From positions 372,001-436,000 of the forward strand of contig OZ244915.1 of the NCBI GenBank assembly GCA_965221815.1: a stretch of DNA of 64,000 nucleotides, written 5' to 3'. The notes beneath the pieces were generated by a model, which was not told the DNA's origin, made no database searches, and saw only the letters and a program-made list of their open reading frames with translations. Below, one piece after another: positions 16,119 through 25,099 of the stretch (position 1 is the stretch's first letter; each line of letters begins with the position of its first letter). Position numbers and translations under genes: made by a program. This DNA is from JAPOXR01 sp965221815 (lineage in GTDB: Bacteria; Pseudomonadota; Alphaproteobacteria; Rhodobacterales; Rhodobacteraceae).

Positions 16119-19100
16119 TCAGGCCACCTTCCGCCGCCAGGTCTCGGCGATTTCCCGGGCCATCGTCTCGATCGTCCCTCCGGCCTCATCACGCAGTGAC
16201 GCGGCCTCGGCGCGGCGCGCCACCGCCCGGCGGGCCGAACCTCCGGGATAGGCGGCGGCGAGAGCGGAGCGGGCCTCGGCCGGGCCCAGGAGTCGCGTCA
16301 GCTCGTCCCGCAGCGCGACATCCTCGGCCGTGGTGGACCAGGCCCAGACCTCCTCGGGGCCGAGCTTGTGGGTCAGCAACTGGCGGACATTCCCGCCTTT
16401 CACCGTCAGTGCGGCGAAGACCGGGGCCCCGCCGGCGCGCGGGCCGGTGAGACGGTGGCGCAGGGCATAGACGCAGGCCGAGTCGAGATTGAGGATGTCC
16501 GTGGCGAGACGGATGTCGTTTTCCGCGGCCTGGCAGATCCAGACACCGGTTGCCATTTCGGTCAAACGCTGGTCGAAATCCGCGAGCAGCTGCGAGGCCA
16601 GGGCGATCTGGACATTGTGCTTGCGGCCCTCACGAATATCGGTGGCCACCTGATCCACGATTCCGGGCAATCCCCCGGCGCGGTGAAATTCATCAATTGA
16701 CAGGCGTTTGCGCGTGCGACGGGCCATCTCGGCGCGCTGCATCATCCGCGCGTGTTGCGCGGGACGGAGGTTCAGGGCAACGACATCGTCCGGGGCCAGA
16801 TAGAATCCATCGGTACAGACATGGCGGGCCAGCATGTACATCAGTGCGGAGCGGCGCACCGCCGTGGCCTCGGAACTGCGATCGGTGACATCCTGGAGAT
16901 CGACGGCCCGCAGGCGGGCCTCCCCGAACGAAAAGACGGTCGGGCGCGCGAGGAGGGGCCAGTCGGCGGCGGCCTCGGCCAGCACCCGCTGCAGACCCCT
17001 GAGGGCCGATTCCCCGGTGGACAGTTTCATTTCCCGGTAATTGTCGGCCACGCGTGGGCTGTTGGCCGCCGCCGCCAGTTCCGAGATCAGGGGCACAGCG
17101 TGGCGCTGGGCCCGCTCGGCAAGTTCCCAGTGACCATGATCCGCGAGAAAGTCAGCCGCTTCCCACCAGGTCGAGGAGTCATCGGGCTGCCAGGCCAGAT
17201 CGAACAGGATGTTGTCCACCCCGGGATCCGTTCCCTCGTGCCACCGTTTCGGGTTCCTGTCATCGGCGGTTGTCTCGTAAGCCTGGTCAATGGCCGCACC
17301 GATCAGCCCGGCCAGTTCGGCACCGGCGGTCGAGGCGTCAAGCAACAGACGGATGAAGTTCAGCAGGAATGTTCTTCCCAGGGCCGTCGGGTATCGGGCA
17401 CCGGGAATCGTGTCGAAGACGTTGATGGCGAAATTCTCGGAGTTGCGCAAACGTGCGCAGACGGCACGATCACGCTCCTCAACCGGCAAGGCTTCCCGCA
17501 TCATTGAGATCAGGCCGGAGGAGGAGGCCCCGATATCAATGATGCCAACAATGGGCGGGGGATCATCACGACTTCCCGGCGACAGGATGGTGGCGGCATT
17601 CATCGAGTTGATCAGGACCGACTTTCCGCTTCCCGGCGCACCGGACAGGAGATCGGCCCAGGAATCCTGCAGTGACGATCCCGGCGCATAGGGCCAGATC
17701 CGTCCGTCTGCCGACGTCATCGGCAGGGAGCCGGTTGTCCAGGGGGAACTGGGACGGTCCAGCGGCAGCAAGGCCAGCGCATCGGTCAGCGGTGCCGTAG
17801 CCGCTGGCGCGGTCGGTGCCATCCCGGCCCCCGGGAGCGAGCCGAACAGGCAGGCGATCGGATCCCCGGCCAGGGCTTCACAGCGTGCATTGCCCCAGCG
17901 CTCTACGGCCTGGCGCACCCGTGCCGCCGCCCGCCGGAGACGTTCTTCTGATCCCAGACTGTCCCACACCGCCGCCGTCACGCGGAGGCGAATCACCGTC
18001 TCTTCCGATCCATCAATGTCGTTGAGGGCACTGAAGGCATCACGGATGCGCGTATTGTGGGTGCGGCTGACGAAGGCAAAGAAACTGCTGAACATGCGTT
18101 TCCAGACGGTCCCGGCCCAACCCCCGGATTCAATCAGGAAGCTGATGCGCCAGCGGATCGGCTCATCGCTGCCCAGTACGGAATCGATCAGGTCGGCAAA
18201 TGGAATCAGGGATTCGGGCAGTAGCGCAAGATCAAATGGACAGAATAATGTTGAACCGATTCGCACAGTCTCGTAATCGCCGATCTCGGCATGGTCACGC
18301 AGCATTTGCCAGGCCAGTCTCTCGGTCCCGAGGCAGGAATAGTCTCTCCCGGTCAGCGCCGCACGAGTCTCTGGCGTCCGGCAGGCGCGCAGATGCGCCG
18401 GTGGCGCCTCTCCGGGTGATTCCCGGGGCACGGCCTGTGAATCGATGGCAAGGCGCGGGGTGAACCCCTGGGATTCACCGCCAGGCATCAATGCACGTGA
18501 AATCACCTGCGCCGCCGCGCTTGCCGTCAGGCGGTGCGCTTCCTGTCCGGCCAGAGCCATATCATCGGCCAGACCGGCACAGACCGCGGCATGCGCCTGA
18601 CGCAATTGTTCGGCGACCACCGCCGGAACCTGGGCGTCACGCATCGGCGGGAGTCCGGCCATTCCCTGTCGTGTTTCGCGCATCATGTCGTCGCGTTCGG
18701 CGCGGGCAATGACGGTGGGATGGGTCAAGACACTGAGGTAGATCGTCTCGCTGGCCCCGGCCCGCGCGAGTTTTGTTCGCCGGGACGCAATGACATCACT
18801 GAGATCCAGCTTCTGTGTCTCGATCTGACGTCGGGCTCCGGCGAGTGCCGTGTCAGCTTCGTGTCCGGCTTGACTGGGATCACGGATGTAGACCACCTGC
18901 AGCGCATGTCCCGGGGTTCCCAGCCAGCCCGCAGTTCTCTCGCGCAGCATTTCGGCGGCCCGTGTCATCCCGGCTGCATCCAGCATGATGCGGGTGCCCC
19001 GCCAGGAAAACATCGTGATCAGGGACCCGGCGGCGGTATAGAGGGCATACGGGCTGTCGGCACCCTCCAGATCAATATGATGGTCAAGGGGACCGCGGGT

Positions 19101-19148
19101 CAGCGCGGCGGCGGCTGAAGTCGCGATCGATGAGAACTGAGCCAGCAT
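16119..19148 (-). CDS. dotO: DotO/IcmB secretion ATPase (VirB4-type, TraU-like)
   Basis: This 1009-residue protein is the VirB4-class ATPase of the type IVB system, acting at the cytoplasmic face of the channel. The Walker A motif (SGAPGSGKSVLINSMNAATI) lies near residue 505. A PPIVGIIDIGASSSGL segment and a C-terminal IDEFHRAGG acidic motif near 825 fit the family. The N-terminal 450 residues are the usual poorly conserved scaffold. The ATG overlaps the icmJ stop (TGATG). Placement after icmD and icmJ repeats the Legionella order. Confidence 0.92.
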   Translation of the reverse strand: MLAQFSSIATSAAAALTRGPLDHHIDLEGADSPYALYTAAGSLITMFSWRGTRIMLDAAGMTRAAEMLRERTAGWLGTPGHALQVVYIRDPSQAGHEADTALAGARRQIETQKLDLSDVIASRRTKLARAGASETIYLSVLTHPTVIARAERDDMMRETRQGMAGLPPMRDAQVPAVVAEQLRQAHAAVCAGLADDMALAGQEAHRLTASAAAQVISRALMPGGESQGFTPRLAIDSQAVPRESPGEAPPAHLRACRTPETRAALTGRDYSCLGTERLAWQMLRDHAEIGDYETVRIGSTLFCPFDLALLPESLIPFADLIDSVLGSDEPIRWRISFLIESGGWAGTVWKRMFSSFFAFVSRTHNTRIRDAFSALNDIDGSEETVIRLRVTAAVWDSLGSEERLRRAAARVRQAVERWGNARCEALAGDPIACLFGSLPGAGMAPTAPAATAPLTDALALLPLDRPSSPWTTGSLPMTSADGRIWPYAPGSSLQDSWADLLSGAPGSGKSVLINSMNAATILSPGSRDDPPPIVGIIDIGASSSGLISMMREALPVEERDRAVCARLRNSENFAINVFDTIPGARYPTALGRTFLLNFIRLLLDASTAGAELAGLIGAAIDQAYETTADDRNPKRWHEGTDPGVDNILFDLAWQPDDSSTWWEAADFLADHGHWELAERAQRHAVPLISELAAAANSPRVADNYREMKLSTGESALRGLQRVLAEAAADWPLLARPTVFSFGEARLRAVDLQDVTDRSSEATAVRRSALMYMLARHVCTDGFYLAPDDVVALNLRPAQHARMMQRAEMARRTRKRLSIDEFHRAGGLPGIVDQVATDIREGRKHNVQIALASQLLADFDQRLTEMATGVWICQAAENDIRLATDILNLDSACVYALRHRLTGPRAGGAPVFAALTVKGGNVRQLLTHKLGPEEVWAWSTTAEDVALRDELTRLLGPAEARSALAAAYPGGSARRAVARRAEAASLRDEAGGTIETMAREIAETWRRKVA

Positions 19149-19963
19149 CAGTCTGCCCTGTGGTCGGGGCCGGGCCAGATGTGACGCAGTTCTGCTGCCG
19201 CCGTGGAGATCCTGCGAATGGTCTCCACTGAGACCATGTCATGGAGAGGAATATCGCGCCAGACTGTGGCAACACCGGCACCGGGCAGCCAGCAGAGGAT
19301 AGCAGCATCCTTGTAGAGATCATCAACACCTGCCGCCGTGGGCCACCACCGCAGTTGCTCCCAGTTCTCCGGGGTTCTGCCCAGATGCTCTGAAATGCAG
19401 AGCATCGCCGCGATTCCGTCCTTCCCATCCACCTGACCGGTGCATTTCTGTGCCTCCACGCAGCGCTGGGTAATCCACGTGCCGAGATCAGCGAAGATGT
19501 GTTGGCGTTTCTCTGCCATCATGTCCAGTTCAAAGGCCCGCTGGACGTCCCATCCCTTGTCCCGCTCTCCAAAACAGGTGAGCCTGGCACATTGCTGCCC
19601 CCAGATGATCGACCAGGCCAGGGCCGAGACCAGGGATTGCGAGAGTTCCGGAAGGAAGATCGGGCGCAGCGGATAAAAATGACTGATTCCGGGTTGGACC
19701 GGATGTTTGGCGAGATGACAGATGTGACAGATGGGGCGCAGATTGGCCACATCCCAGTTTTCGTGGTCAGAATCGGCATGGTCGATTTCCATGAAATATG
19801 GCAGCCTGGTGGAGCAGAGCCAACAGGTCCAGTTCCGCTGTCGCAGGGTCTTGCTGACCGCCTCGCGATGGCGCCAGGCCCGCGTGGCGTGGAACTGCAG
19901 GGAAAGTGCCGCTGTTGCCGGATCAGGAAAGAGTGATACCGGTCGGTCACGGTCAATCGGCAT
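19148..19963 (-). CDS. dotN: DotN/IcmJ-like zinc protein with HNH fold
   Basis: This roughly 271-residue protein has an HNH/zinc-finger core: CWLC near residue 46, MEIDHADSDHENWDVANLRP, then CHICHLAKH, giving two C-x2-C pairs around an IDH motif. DotN/IcmJ of Legionella has an HNH-like fold with structural zinc, lacks nuclease function and binds the DotL tail. The gene lies between icmD and icmB as in Legionella. The reading frame continues upstream over icmD in another phase. ATG 19963 is the first ATG after the icmD stop; GTG codons at 20017 and 20035 are alternative starts, and none has a clear Shine-Dalgarno sequence. Confidence 0.72.
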   Translation of the reverse strand: MPIDRDRPVSLFPDPATAALSLQFHATRAWRHREAVSKTLRQRNWTCWLCSTRLPYFMEIDHADSDHENWDVANLRPICHICHLAKHPVQPGISHFYPLRPIFLPELSQSLVSALAWSIIWGQQCARLTCFGERDKGWDVQRAFELDMMAEKRQHIFADLGTWITQRCVEAQKCTGQVDGKDGIAAMLCISEHLGRTPENWEQLRWWPTAAGVDDLYKDAAILCWLPGAGVATVWRDIPLHDMVSVETIRRISTAAAELRHIWPGPDHRAD

Positions 19964-20024
19964 GGACGGGATCGGGGCGGGTGAAGGTCCGGGGATGTCG
20001 GCGGAGAAGATCTTCACCGACGTT

Positions 20025-20423
20025 TCAGTTGCCACTACCGCTGCCGGTTCCCCCGAGCCCCAGATTGCTGCCGTCGAATGTCCCTTGTTCGCCCCCGGCA
20101 CCAAACAGCGTGGCGACCCCGACATCAAGAAATGTCGGGATGGCCACCAGTGCCGCGCCGGCGACCATCCAGCCCACTGAACCGCCGAGCGAGGCACTCG
20201 GATCCTGTGGATTGGTGGAGTAGGCACGAAACTTGACGCCTGCCATGACCAGCATGCCCACGCCGATGACGGTGGCAATCGCGCCAAGCAAGGCACCGAA
20301 ATCTCCCATCTGGCTGGTCACCCGATTGGCGACCGCCCCGAGATTCTCCTGGGCCCACACGATTGACGGGAGGGCGAGGACATGACCGGTTGCGATGCCT
20401 GCCATGCGTAGAATTGACCGCAT
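20025..20423 (-). CDS. icmD: IcmD/DotP-like small inner-membrane protein (TraQ-like)
   Basis: This 132-residue protein has a signal peptide (ending PSIVWAQ) and two membrane segments near residues 42-62 and 82-105. A Gly/Ser-rich tail follows. This is the layout of the IcmD/DotP/TraQ group. The motif VKFRAYSTNPQD between the two helices fits the family, as does a proline in the second helix. It is the first gene of the operon. Its start is strong: GGAGG lies nine bases before the ATG at 20423. Confidence 0.72.
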   Translation of the reverse strand: MRSILRMAGIATGHVLALPSIVWAQENLGAVANRVTSQMGDFGALLGAIATVIGVGMLVMAGVKFRAYSTNPQDPSASLGGSVGWMVAGAALVAIPTFLDVGVATLFGAGGEQGTFDGSNLGLGGTGSGSGN

Positions 20424-20608
20424 TGTTTCATACCTCCGGTGACTGTTGTCGGAGGGTCAAATTTATCAGATTCCAGTGAAATCTTGTAGCGAACGGGCGG
20501 TCGGCTCAGTCGGGCAGCCGCGATTGAAAGCGGCGGTCTCTGGAGGGAATCGGGTTGCGCCTGAGAAGAGACTTGACAGCGGAACCTGATTTCACCGACA
20601 TTCTCCAG

Positions 20609-20675
20609 TTATGGAATTGCGCAACGATCACGTTGCCCCAAAATTATGGAAGTGTGCAACAATCACGTTGCTCGC
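20609..20675. promoter_or_regulatory. Duplicated palindromic site upstream of icmD
   Basis: A 32-base sequence occurs twice with a 35-base period (20609-20640 and 20644-20675). Each copy contains the inverted repeat GCAAC-N6-GTTGC (20621-20636 and 20656-20671) preceded by TTATGGA. Two spaced palindromes about 200 bases before the first gene look like operator sites for a dimeric regulator of the operon. They could also be iterons. Confidence 0.55.
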
Positions 20676-20707
20676 AAAAAAAGAGGATCGCCGAAGCAAT
20701 CCTCTTT
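20675..20707 (-). terminator. Rho-independent terminator, minus strand
   Basis: The arms AAAGAGGAT (20680-20688) and ATCCTCTTT (20699-20707) pair perfectly over nine bases with a ten-base loop. On the minus strand the hairpin is followed by seven T. It would stop transcription coming from the kamA side before the Dot/Icm operon. Confidence 0.75.
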
Positions 20708-21043
20708 GAAAATGGATGAAAGGATTCGCTTCATGCCTGCAAACCTCTCAATCGCCATGGATATGGCATCTCCTATCACGAAAGTCAAGCAAATTAAGGC
20801 CGAAATTGAAAATTTGTTGAGTCCAAAAGACCTCGGCTCCACCAAAATCCAGCACACGGGCTCGAGTCGGCCTCTGACCAGCCAGGCGGTGAATCCTGGA
20901 ATATTCAGAAGCCGAAATAGAAACTTTTCGGCGGCTTTGTGAATTCAGTCACAAAAGGGGCAGTTGGGAGTCACCCGATTCGCCTGCCCCCGCGAACGCT
21001 GAAAGATCACCGCATGAACAGTCGGGTCGTTGACCCAGTCGAG

Positions 21044-21093
21044 TCGCCACCTTTCTCCTCCCGTCACCCAGTTTCGGGCATAACCCTATGCTG
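21044..21093. repeat. IS-end-like scar shared with the IS graveyard
   Basis: This 50-base stretch, with GCCACC, CCCGTCACC and GCATAACCCT in order, closely resembles 59871-59912, which lies just upstream of an IS66-type transposase start. It is probably the solo end of the same IS group. Confidence 0.5.
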
Positions 21094-21147
21094 ATTCACG
21101 CATCCACTCTTGAAGCGATCAAAAGTGCGAAGTGAAAGCTTTTGTCT

Positions 21148-22467
21148 CTATTGTGAGACGACAGCTTTTTCGAAGGAAAAGGAATCCGCTCCGAATGCTG
21201 GTCTCAACTCATTGAGCCAAGTGGCCTTTGGGTCATATTTGGCAAAAAATGGGCGGCCGACCCAGTCCGGATTGCGGCCTTGCAGGAAGCGTAACACAAA
21301 GACCTTTTTTCCTGCGATCTGCTGGACACCGAGAATTTCAACTTTCCCCGGGGTCGCGCTCATGCTGGGACCGCGGACTGTCCGCGCCAGACCGGAAACC
21401 TGCTGAACGGCTTCCCGGAAAACCTCCCAGCAACGGACAAGCGGCACCTCAAAGTACTTTTTCGCACCCGTATCGCGTTCAACGAACATGTAATATGGAA
21501 TCAACCCGGCATTGACCTGTTCACGCCACATACGTGCCCAGACGGATGGATCATTATTGATATGATTGAGGAGCGGGGCTTGTGTGCGGATAACGACACC
21601 TGTCTCACGAATCCGACGGAGTGCCTCACGCACGGTTTCGGTGCGCATTTCCTGCCAATGGTTAAAATGCGCCATCAGCGCGAGGTGGCGACCCGATTTC
21701 ACGACATCTTCGAAAAGTCTTAGCATGTCGTCTGCATCCCCATCGCTGACGAATCGGTGCGGCCAAAAAGTGAGTGACTTGGTTCCGATTCGGATGTTGC
21801 GAATATGATCAAATCGGGGGTCGTTGATCAGGGGACGCAAATAGCGTTCCATCACCCGCGTTTTCATGATCATCGGATCGCCGCCAGTGACCAGAAGATC
21901 CGACAGTTCACGGTGTGCAGCGATATATTGATGCAACCCGACTGCATTCGTTGATGCAATCTTCATATCCTCGTCGCCGACAAACTGCGCCCAGCGAAAG
22001 CAGAAGGTGCAAAAGGCATGGCAAGTCTGACCTTGGCTCGGAAAAAACAGGATTGTCTCTCGGTACTTGTGCTGAATACCTTCAATGACATCGTCATCGA
22101 CAGATGGAATGTTGAGCTCCATCTGGCCTGCCGGATGCGGATTGAGGCGGGCGCGAATCCGGCCAGCCACACGTCTGATCTCTGCATCAGGAGCACCACG
22201 AACCATCAGATCAGCTATTTGTGCAAAGTCTGCTTCTTCAAGCATGTCCTTTTGTGGGAAGACAAGCTGGTAAACCGGATCGTCTGGAATCCGATCCCAA
22301 TCAATCAGCTTCTCAATGATATAAGGGTTGGTTCGGAAAGGAAGGACGGCACTAACAACTTTCATCGCGAACAGATCATCTTTGCTGACGCAGGCAAAAT
22401 CGGCAATGGTTTGAATATGTCTTGCTGTGAGCGCTCGAAACCGCGTACGTTCTCGTCTGTTCGCCAC
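21148..22467 (-). CDS. KamA-family radical SAM protein (lysine 2,3-aminomutase-like)
   Basis: This 439-residue protein belongs to the lysine 2,3-aminomutase family. The radical-SAM cluster motif CHAFCTFCFRW near residue 157 gives C-x3-C-x2-C. LVTGGDPMIM supplies the SAM-binding GGD/E motif. SATPGK near residue 350 carries the lysine in the position that binds PLP in the family. The C-terminus (FEVPLVRCWEVF and later) is family-typical. Members act as lysine or glutamate mutases or modify elongation factor P; the substrate cannot be read here. The start is GTG at 22467. The frame stays open upstream as far as an AAGGAAG sequence, so a non-standard upstream start is possible. The gene stands alone between mobile-element debris. 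Confidence 0.85.
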   Translation of the reverse strand: MANRRERTRFRALTARHIQTIADFACVSKDDLFAMKVVSAVLPFRTNPYIIEKLIDWDRIPDDPVYQLVFPQKDMLEEADFAQIADLMVRGAPDAEIRRVAGRIRARLNPHPAGQMELNIPSVDDDVIEGIQHKYRETILFFPSQGQTCHAFCTFCFRWAQFVGDEDMKIASTNAVGLHQYIAAHRELSDLLVTGGDPMIMKTRVMERYLRPLINDPRFDHIRNIRIGTKSLTFWPHRFVSDGDADDMLRLFEDVVKSGRHLALMAHFNHWQEMRTETVREALRRIRETGVVIRTQAPLLNHINNDPSVWARMWREQVNAGLIPYYMFVERDTGAKKYFEVPLVRCWEVFREAVQQVSGLARTVRGPSMSATPGKVEILGVQQIAGKKVFVLRFLQGRNPDWVGRPFFAKYDPKATWLNELRPAFGADSFSFEKAVVSQ

Positions 22468-22660
22468 CGGTCGAAGCGCAGGGCGCCTACCCCGCCCGAC
22501 GAACGGACTGTCTGCTGTTGTCGTGAACTGGATGTCTATCTTCCTTTTTTGAATAATTAATGAGTTTTACTCGGTGCCGAGGCCCCGAAGAAAAACTTTC
22601 ATCATGCAGTATAACGAAATGATAACTGAACTCGCCCGCGAGGGCAAGACGTGTACCTGC

Positions 22661-23131
22661 TCAGGGAGTGACTCCCATATGGCTGAGTTTGGACCACGAT
22701 TGATTCCTGATCGGTTTCATCTGGCGTTTCAGACAGACCTTGCCCGGTTCCGGAAGCCGCGCAAAAGTACCTGTGTGAGTATCGCCCCATCGCGTGCCGG
22801 CAGGCTGGCCATGATCGCAGCCAAGAGACCGGCGGCCGTGCCCGTCCCCACCCGTGGTCAGACCCAGGACCTGCTCTGTCGGCACCACGGAGGGTCCGGT
22901 ACTGGACGGGCGAGACCGTGCCCGTGGAAAGGTCACAGTCCCGAACAGAGTTGTCGCCTGACCCGGCGAGGCCGCCACCTGGCGAGTACTTTTCCCGTCA
23001 ATCTGCAACCGGTCTCCATGATCATCCAGCGCCGCAAAGGCCTGACCCAACAACCCACGGGCCAGACCCGCGACCGCATCGCGCAGATCAAGCTCCGCCT
23101 GATGCGGATCCTCCCGAAACAGGCGGGCCAA
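22661..23131 (-). pseudogene. Remnant of an ISKra4-like transposase N-terminus
   Basis: The segment IDGKSTRQVAASPG through TLFGTVTFPRARSRP and SVVPTEQVLGLTTGG resembles the N-terminal region of ISKra4-type transposases (the typical xTLFGPVTFxRxRYRP block). After GLTTGG the frame loses similarity, and no catalytic domain follows. No inverted repeats could be matched. I regard it as a dead fragment; the family name is from memory of the motif. Confidence 0.45.
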
Positions 23132-23362
23132 GTCATCTTTGAGGTCCGTGTCCGGCAGACAAACCCAACGACTTCACCTCTATCTGGTCAAATCCCGCGA
23201 TTTTTCTCAGGTTTCCGCCACATCACCAAAACGCACGCCATCAGGAATCAGAAAAACACGCGTTTTTAACAGGTTGAAAATTCACAAGTCCGCCATACGA
23301 GAACCACTCCCGCCGTGGACTATGACTTGAATTCGCTGTGTATGCTCAGTTGCAGGGTGAAT

Positions 23363-23848
23363 CTAATACCGTGCAAGCCGTCGGTTGATTTCCCGCCTTG
23401 GAAGCCTGCACCTTGGGTGATCTCGAACCGCCTCAAGACCTGATTTGAGGGTGTCCACCGAACAAACCTCGTGCTGCTCCATTTCGTCGAACACCCACAG
23501 AACGCCATGCATCATTAGCTTTTGGCGGTTGGCTTCTGCTCTTAGAGCTCCATCCCCGGTCAGGAGAGTCCAATTCCTTTCAGCAGCCAAGCAAAGTGCG
23601 AAAATATCAGGCATCGACAACATGGCTTTCGTTCGCTTTAGCTCTGTTGCGCGTGTGGTTTCCTGAGGCGTAAGCTCTTCAATTCTCAATCCGAGATCAA
23701 GAAGGTCAAGTCCCATCCAGTCGAGTAGCTCAGCCTCGTACAGAACGTCCGGAACAACGAACTCATATGGCAGATCAAAGAGCCTCACCGTAAGCGAGGC
23801 TCTTTCTATGTCGATTAGGACTGAGGTATCAGAAACAAGAACTTGCAC
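23363..23848 (-). CDS. PIN-domain protein, probable toxin ribonuclease
   Basis: This 161-residue protein starts with VLVSDTSVLIDIERA, the first acidic strand of a PIN domain. A conserved Glu near 40 (YEAELLDW) and the second acidic site SMPDIFALCLA near 99 follow, then LLTGDGALRAEA near 116-127. These Asp/Glu residues form the metal site of PIN ribonucleases. It starts seven bases after the XRE/ImmA gene on the same strand, forming a two-gene unit. PIN toxins cleave RNA. The partner here is a helix-turn-helix protein with a metallopeptidase domain, so this is a likely toxin-antitoxin module. Confidence 0.8.
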   Translation of the reverse strand: MQVLVSDTSVLIDIERASLTVRLFDLPYEFVVPDVLYEAELLDWMGLDLLDLGLRIEELTPQETTRATELKRTKAMLSMPDIFALCLAAERNWTLLTGDGALRAEANRQKLMMHGVLWVFDEMEQHEVCSVDTLKSGLEAVRDHPRCRLPRREINRRLARY

Positions 23849-23855
23849 AAGGACT

Positions 23856-24917
23856 TTATGCCATGTGGTCCAGTCGGTCTTCCAGTTCTTTCACCCGTAT
23901 TTCGAGAAGCTCTGCTGCTCGGGACAAGCCGATCAGTCCCTCTGATAACGCACGAAAGCAAAGTCTCTGAAAGCGATCCGGCTCTTCTCGTTCCCAAGGT
24001 ATGGAGTTTGGCTCTTCAAATGGCTCGTCCCTCCAGCCTCGGTTCTTGTAGGCCTTGAAGAGGCGCACAAACGTTGCTTGATTGATGATCTTCAAATCCT
24101 TGCACCGATATGTCAATGCCTGAATGCTTACACCAAAGCGATCCTTTAAGCTGATGAGTTCTCCAATACTCATATCCGTCCTGCGAGCGCCAATCTCCTG
24201 CCTCAGGACTTCGGCTGGAATAAGGAACGCACCAGCAAATCGATTTGCAGCACGTTCGGAATCGCATCCTTCTGAGACATTCAGCACCATGTGGCCGAGT
24301 TCGTGAGCTAGGCTGAAGCGCTTGCGTTCTGCCCAGGTCTTCTTCTTTATCATTATCAAGCGCACGGAGGGATGTTCTTTTCGACGAACCTTCACTGCAA
24401 GGCCGTCGATCCGATCGACGTCCAACGACAGTACTTTGATACCATGTTCTTCGAGAAGTTCGGCAAGCATTGGGATTGGGTCGTGGCCTAGTTGCCATGA
24501 TGCGCGCATGTTGCGTGCGGCGTCTTCAGCGTCGCGAGGATCGGCGACCCAGTAGGGAGCCTCGTGCGGAGCATCCCATTCTTGGCTCGACAGGTTCAGA
24601 AGACTTTCGATAGCAAGGTACTTTTCCACCATATTGAGCGTCTTCGCTTCAATCGTCGCAACCTCTTTTGCTGACGAGCTTGCCGATTTTCGAAACTCCA
24701 CGCCCGCGAGTTCTAGTTCGTCATCGCTGAGAAGAAAATCGACGGAGACATTCAACGCCCGTGCAAGTGCTAGCAGCACGCCCGATCCAGGCATGTCTTC
24801 GTTGCGCTCATACTTGCCGATGGCTTGAGCGGACACCTTGTTTCCCATGGCATCAGAAAGAGCGCGGAGCGAAAGGCCGGATGCAGCCCGGGCTCCCTTG
24901 AGTCGCTTACCAATCAT
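23856..24917 (-). CDS. XRE-family regulator fused to an ImmA/IrrE metallopeptidase
   Basis: This 353-residue protein has an N-terminal XRE helix-turn-helix at about residues 4-62 (KRLKGARAASGLSLRALSDA and QAIGKYERNEDMPG). An ImmA/IrrE-type domain follows with the zinc motif HELGHMVLN near residue 205 and ANRFAGAFLIPAEVL after it. A helical C-terminus ends in a coiled coil (AAELLEIRVKELEDRL). Family members cleave or bind repressors under stress, and paired with a PIN or COG-type toxin they serve as antitoxin. GGGAGGG lies six bases before the ATG. A palindromic operator precedes it, which fits autoregulation. Confidence 0.88.
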   Translation of the reverse strand: MIGKRLKGARAASGLSLRALSDAMGNKVSAQAIGKYERNEDMPGSGVLLALARALNVSVDFLLSDDELELAGVEFRKSASSSAKEVATIEAKTLNMVEKYLAIESLLNLSSQEWDAPHEAPYWVADPRDAEDAARNMRASWQLGHDPIPMLAELLEEHGIKVLSLDVDRIDGLAVKVRRKEHPSVRLIMIKKKTWAERKRFSLAHELGHMVLNVSEGCDSERAANRFAGAFLIPAEVLRQEIGARRTDMSIGELISLKDRFGVSIQALTYRCKDLKIINQATFVRLFKAYKNRGWRDEPFEEPNSIPWEREEPDRFQRLCFRALSEGLIGLSRAAELLEIRVKELEDRLDHMA

Positions 24918-24937
24918 ATCGCCCTCCCAAAAAATGA

Positions 24938-24972
24938 TTTACATTTTACCAATATGATTTATATTATGTAAA
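24938..24972. promoter_or_regulatory. AT-rich operator/promoter of the XRE-PIN unit
   Basis: TTTACAT (24938-24944) and ATGTAAA (24966-24972) form an inverted repeat around a very AT-rich core that also contains ATGATTTAT. It lies 20 bases upstream of the XRE start, where an autoregulator would bind. The rest of 24918-25099 is AT-rich and holds the divergent start region of the truncated plus-strand gene. Confidence 0.5.
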
Positions 24973-25099
24973 CTAAAACGCTTCAAATTGCGTCTTATTG
25001 TTCCTATCTGGTAACACAAGGTCATAAGTAAAACAATTTTGTAAACCTTTAAATCTCTGGAAGAGGCACCGCCACAGGCAAAGAAATGAGGAAGCAGCC

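Larger units (their letters stand above)
20424..21147. other. Non-coding junction upstream of the Dot/Icm operon
   Basis: This stretch should hold the Dot/Icm promoter, but I cannot point to a convincing -35/-10 pair. It contains a duplicated palindromic site, a terminator and an IS-end-like scar, listed separately. A 98-codon plus-strand frame (20646-20942) has no recognisable domain and crosses both the terminator and one copy of the palindrome, so I do not call it a gene. Confidence 0.6.

Noticed and set aside
15613..16251. A 212-codon plus-strand frame across the icmP/icmB junction
   Set aside because: It spans two real genes on the other strand and has no recognisable content.
20646..20942. 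A 98-codon plus-strand frame upstream of icmD
   Set aside because: It crosses a terminator and one copy of the twin palindrome, and has no domain or Shine-Dalgarno sequence.
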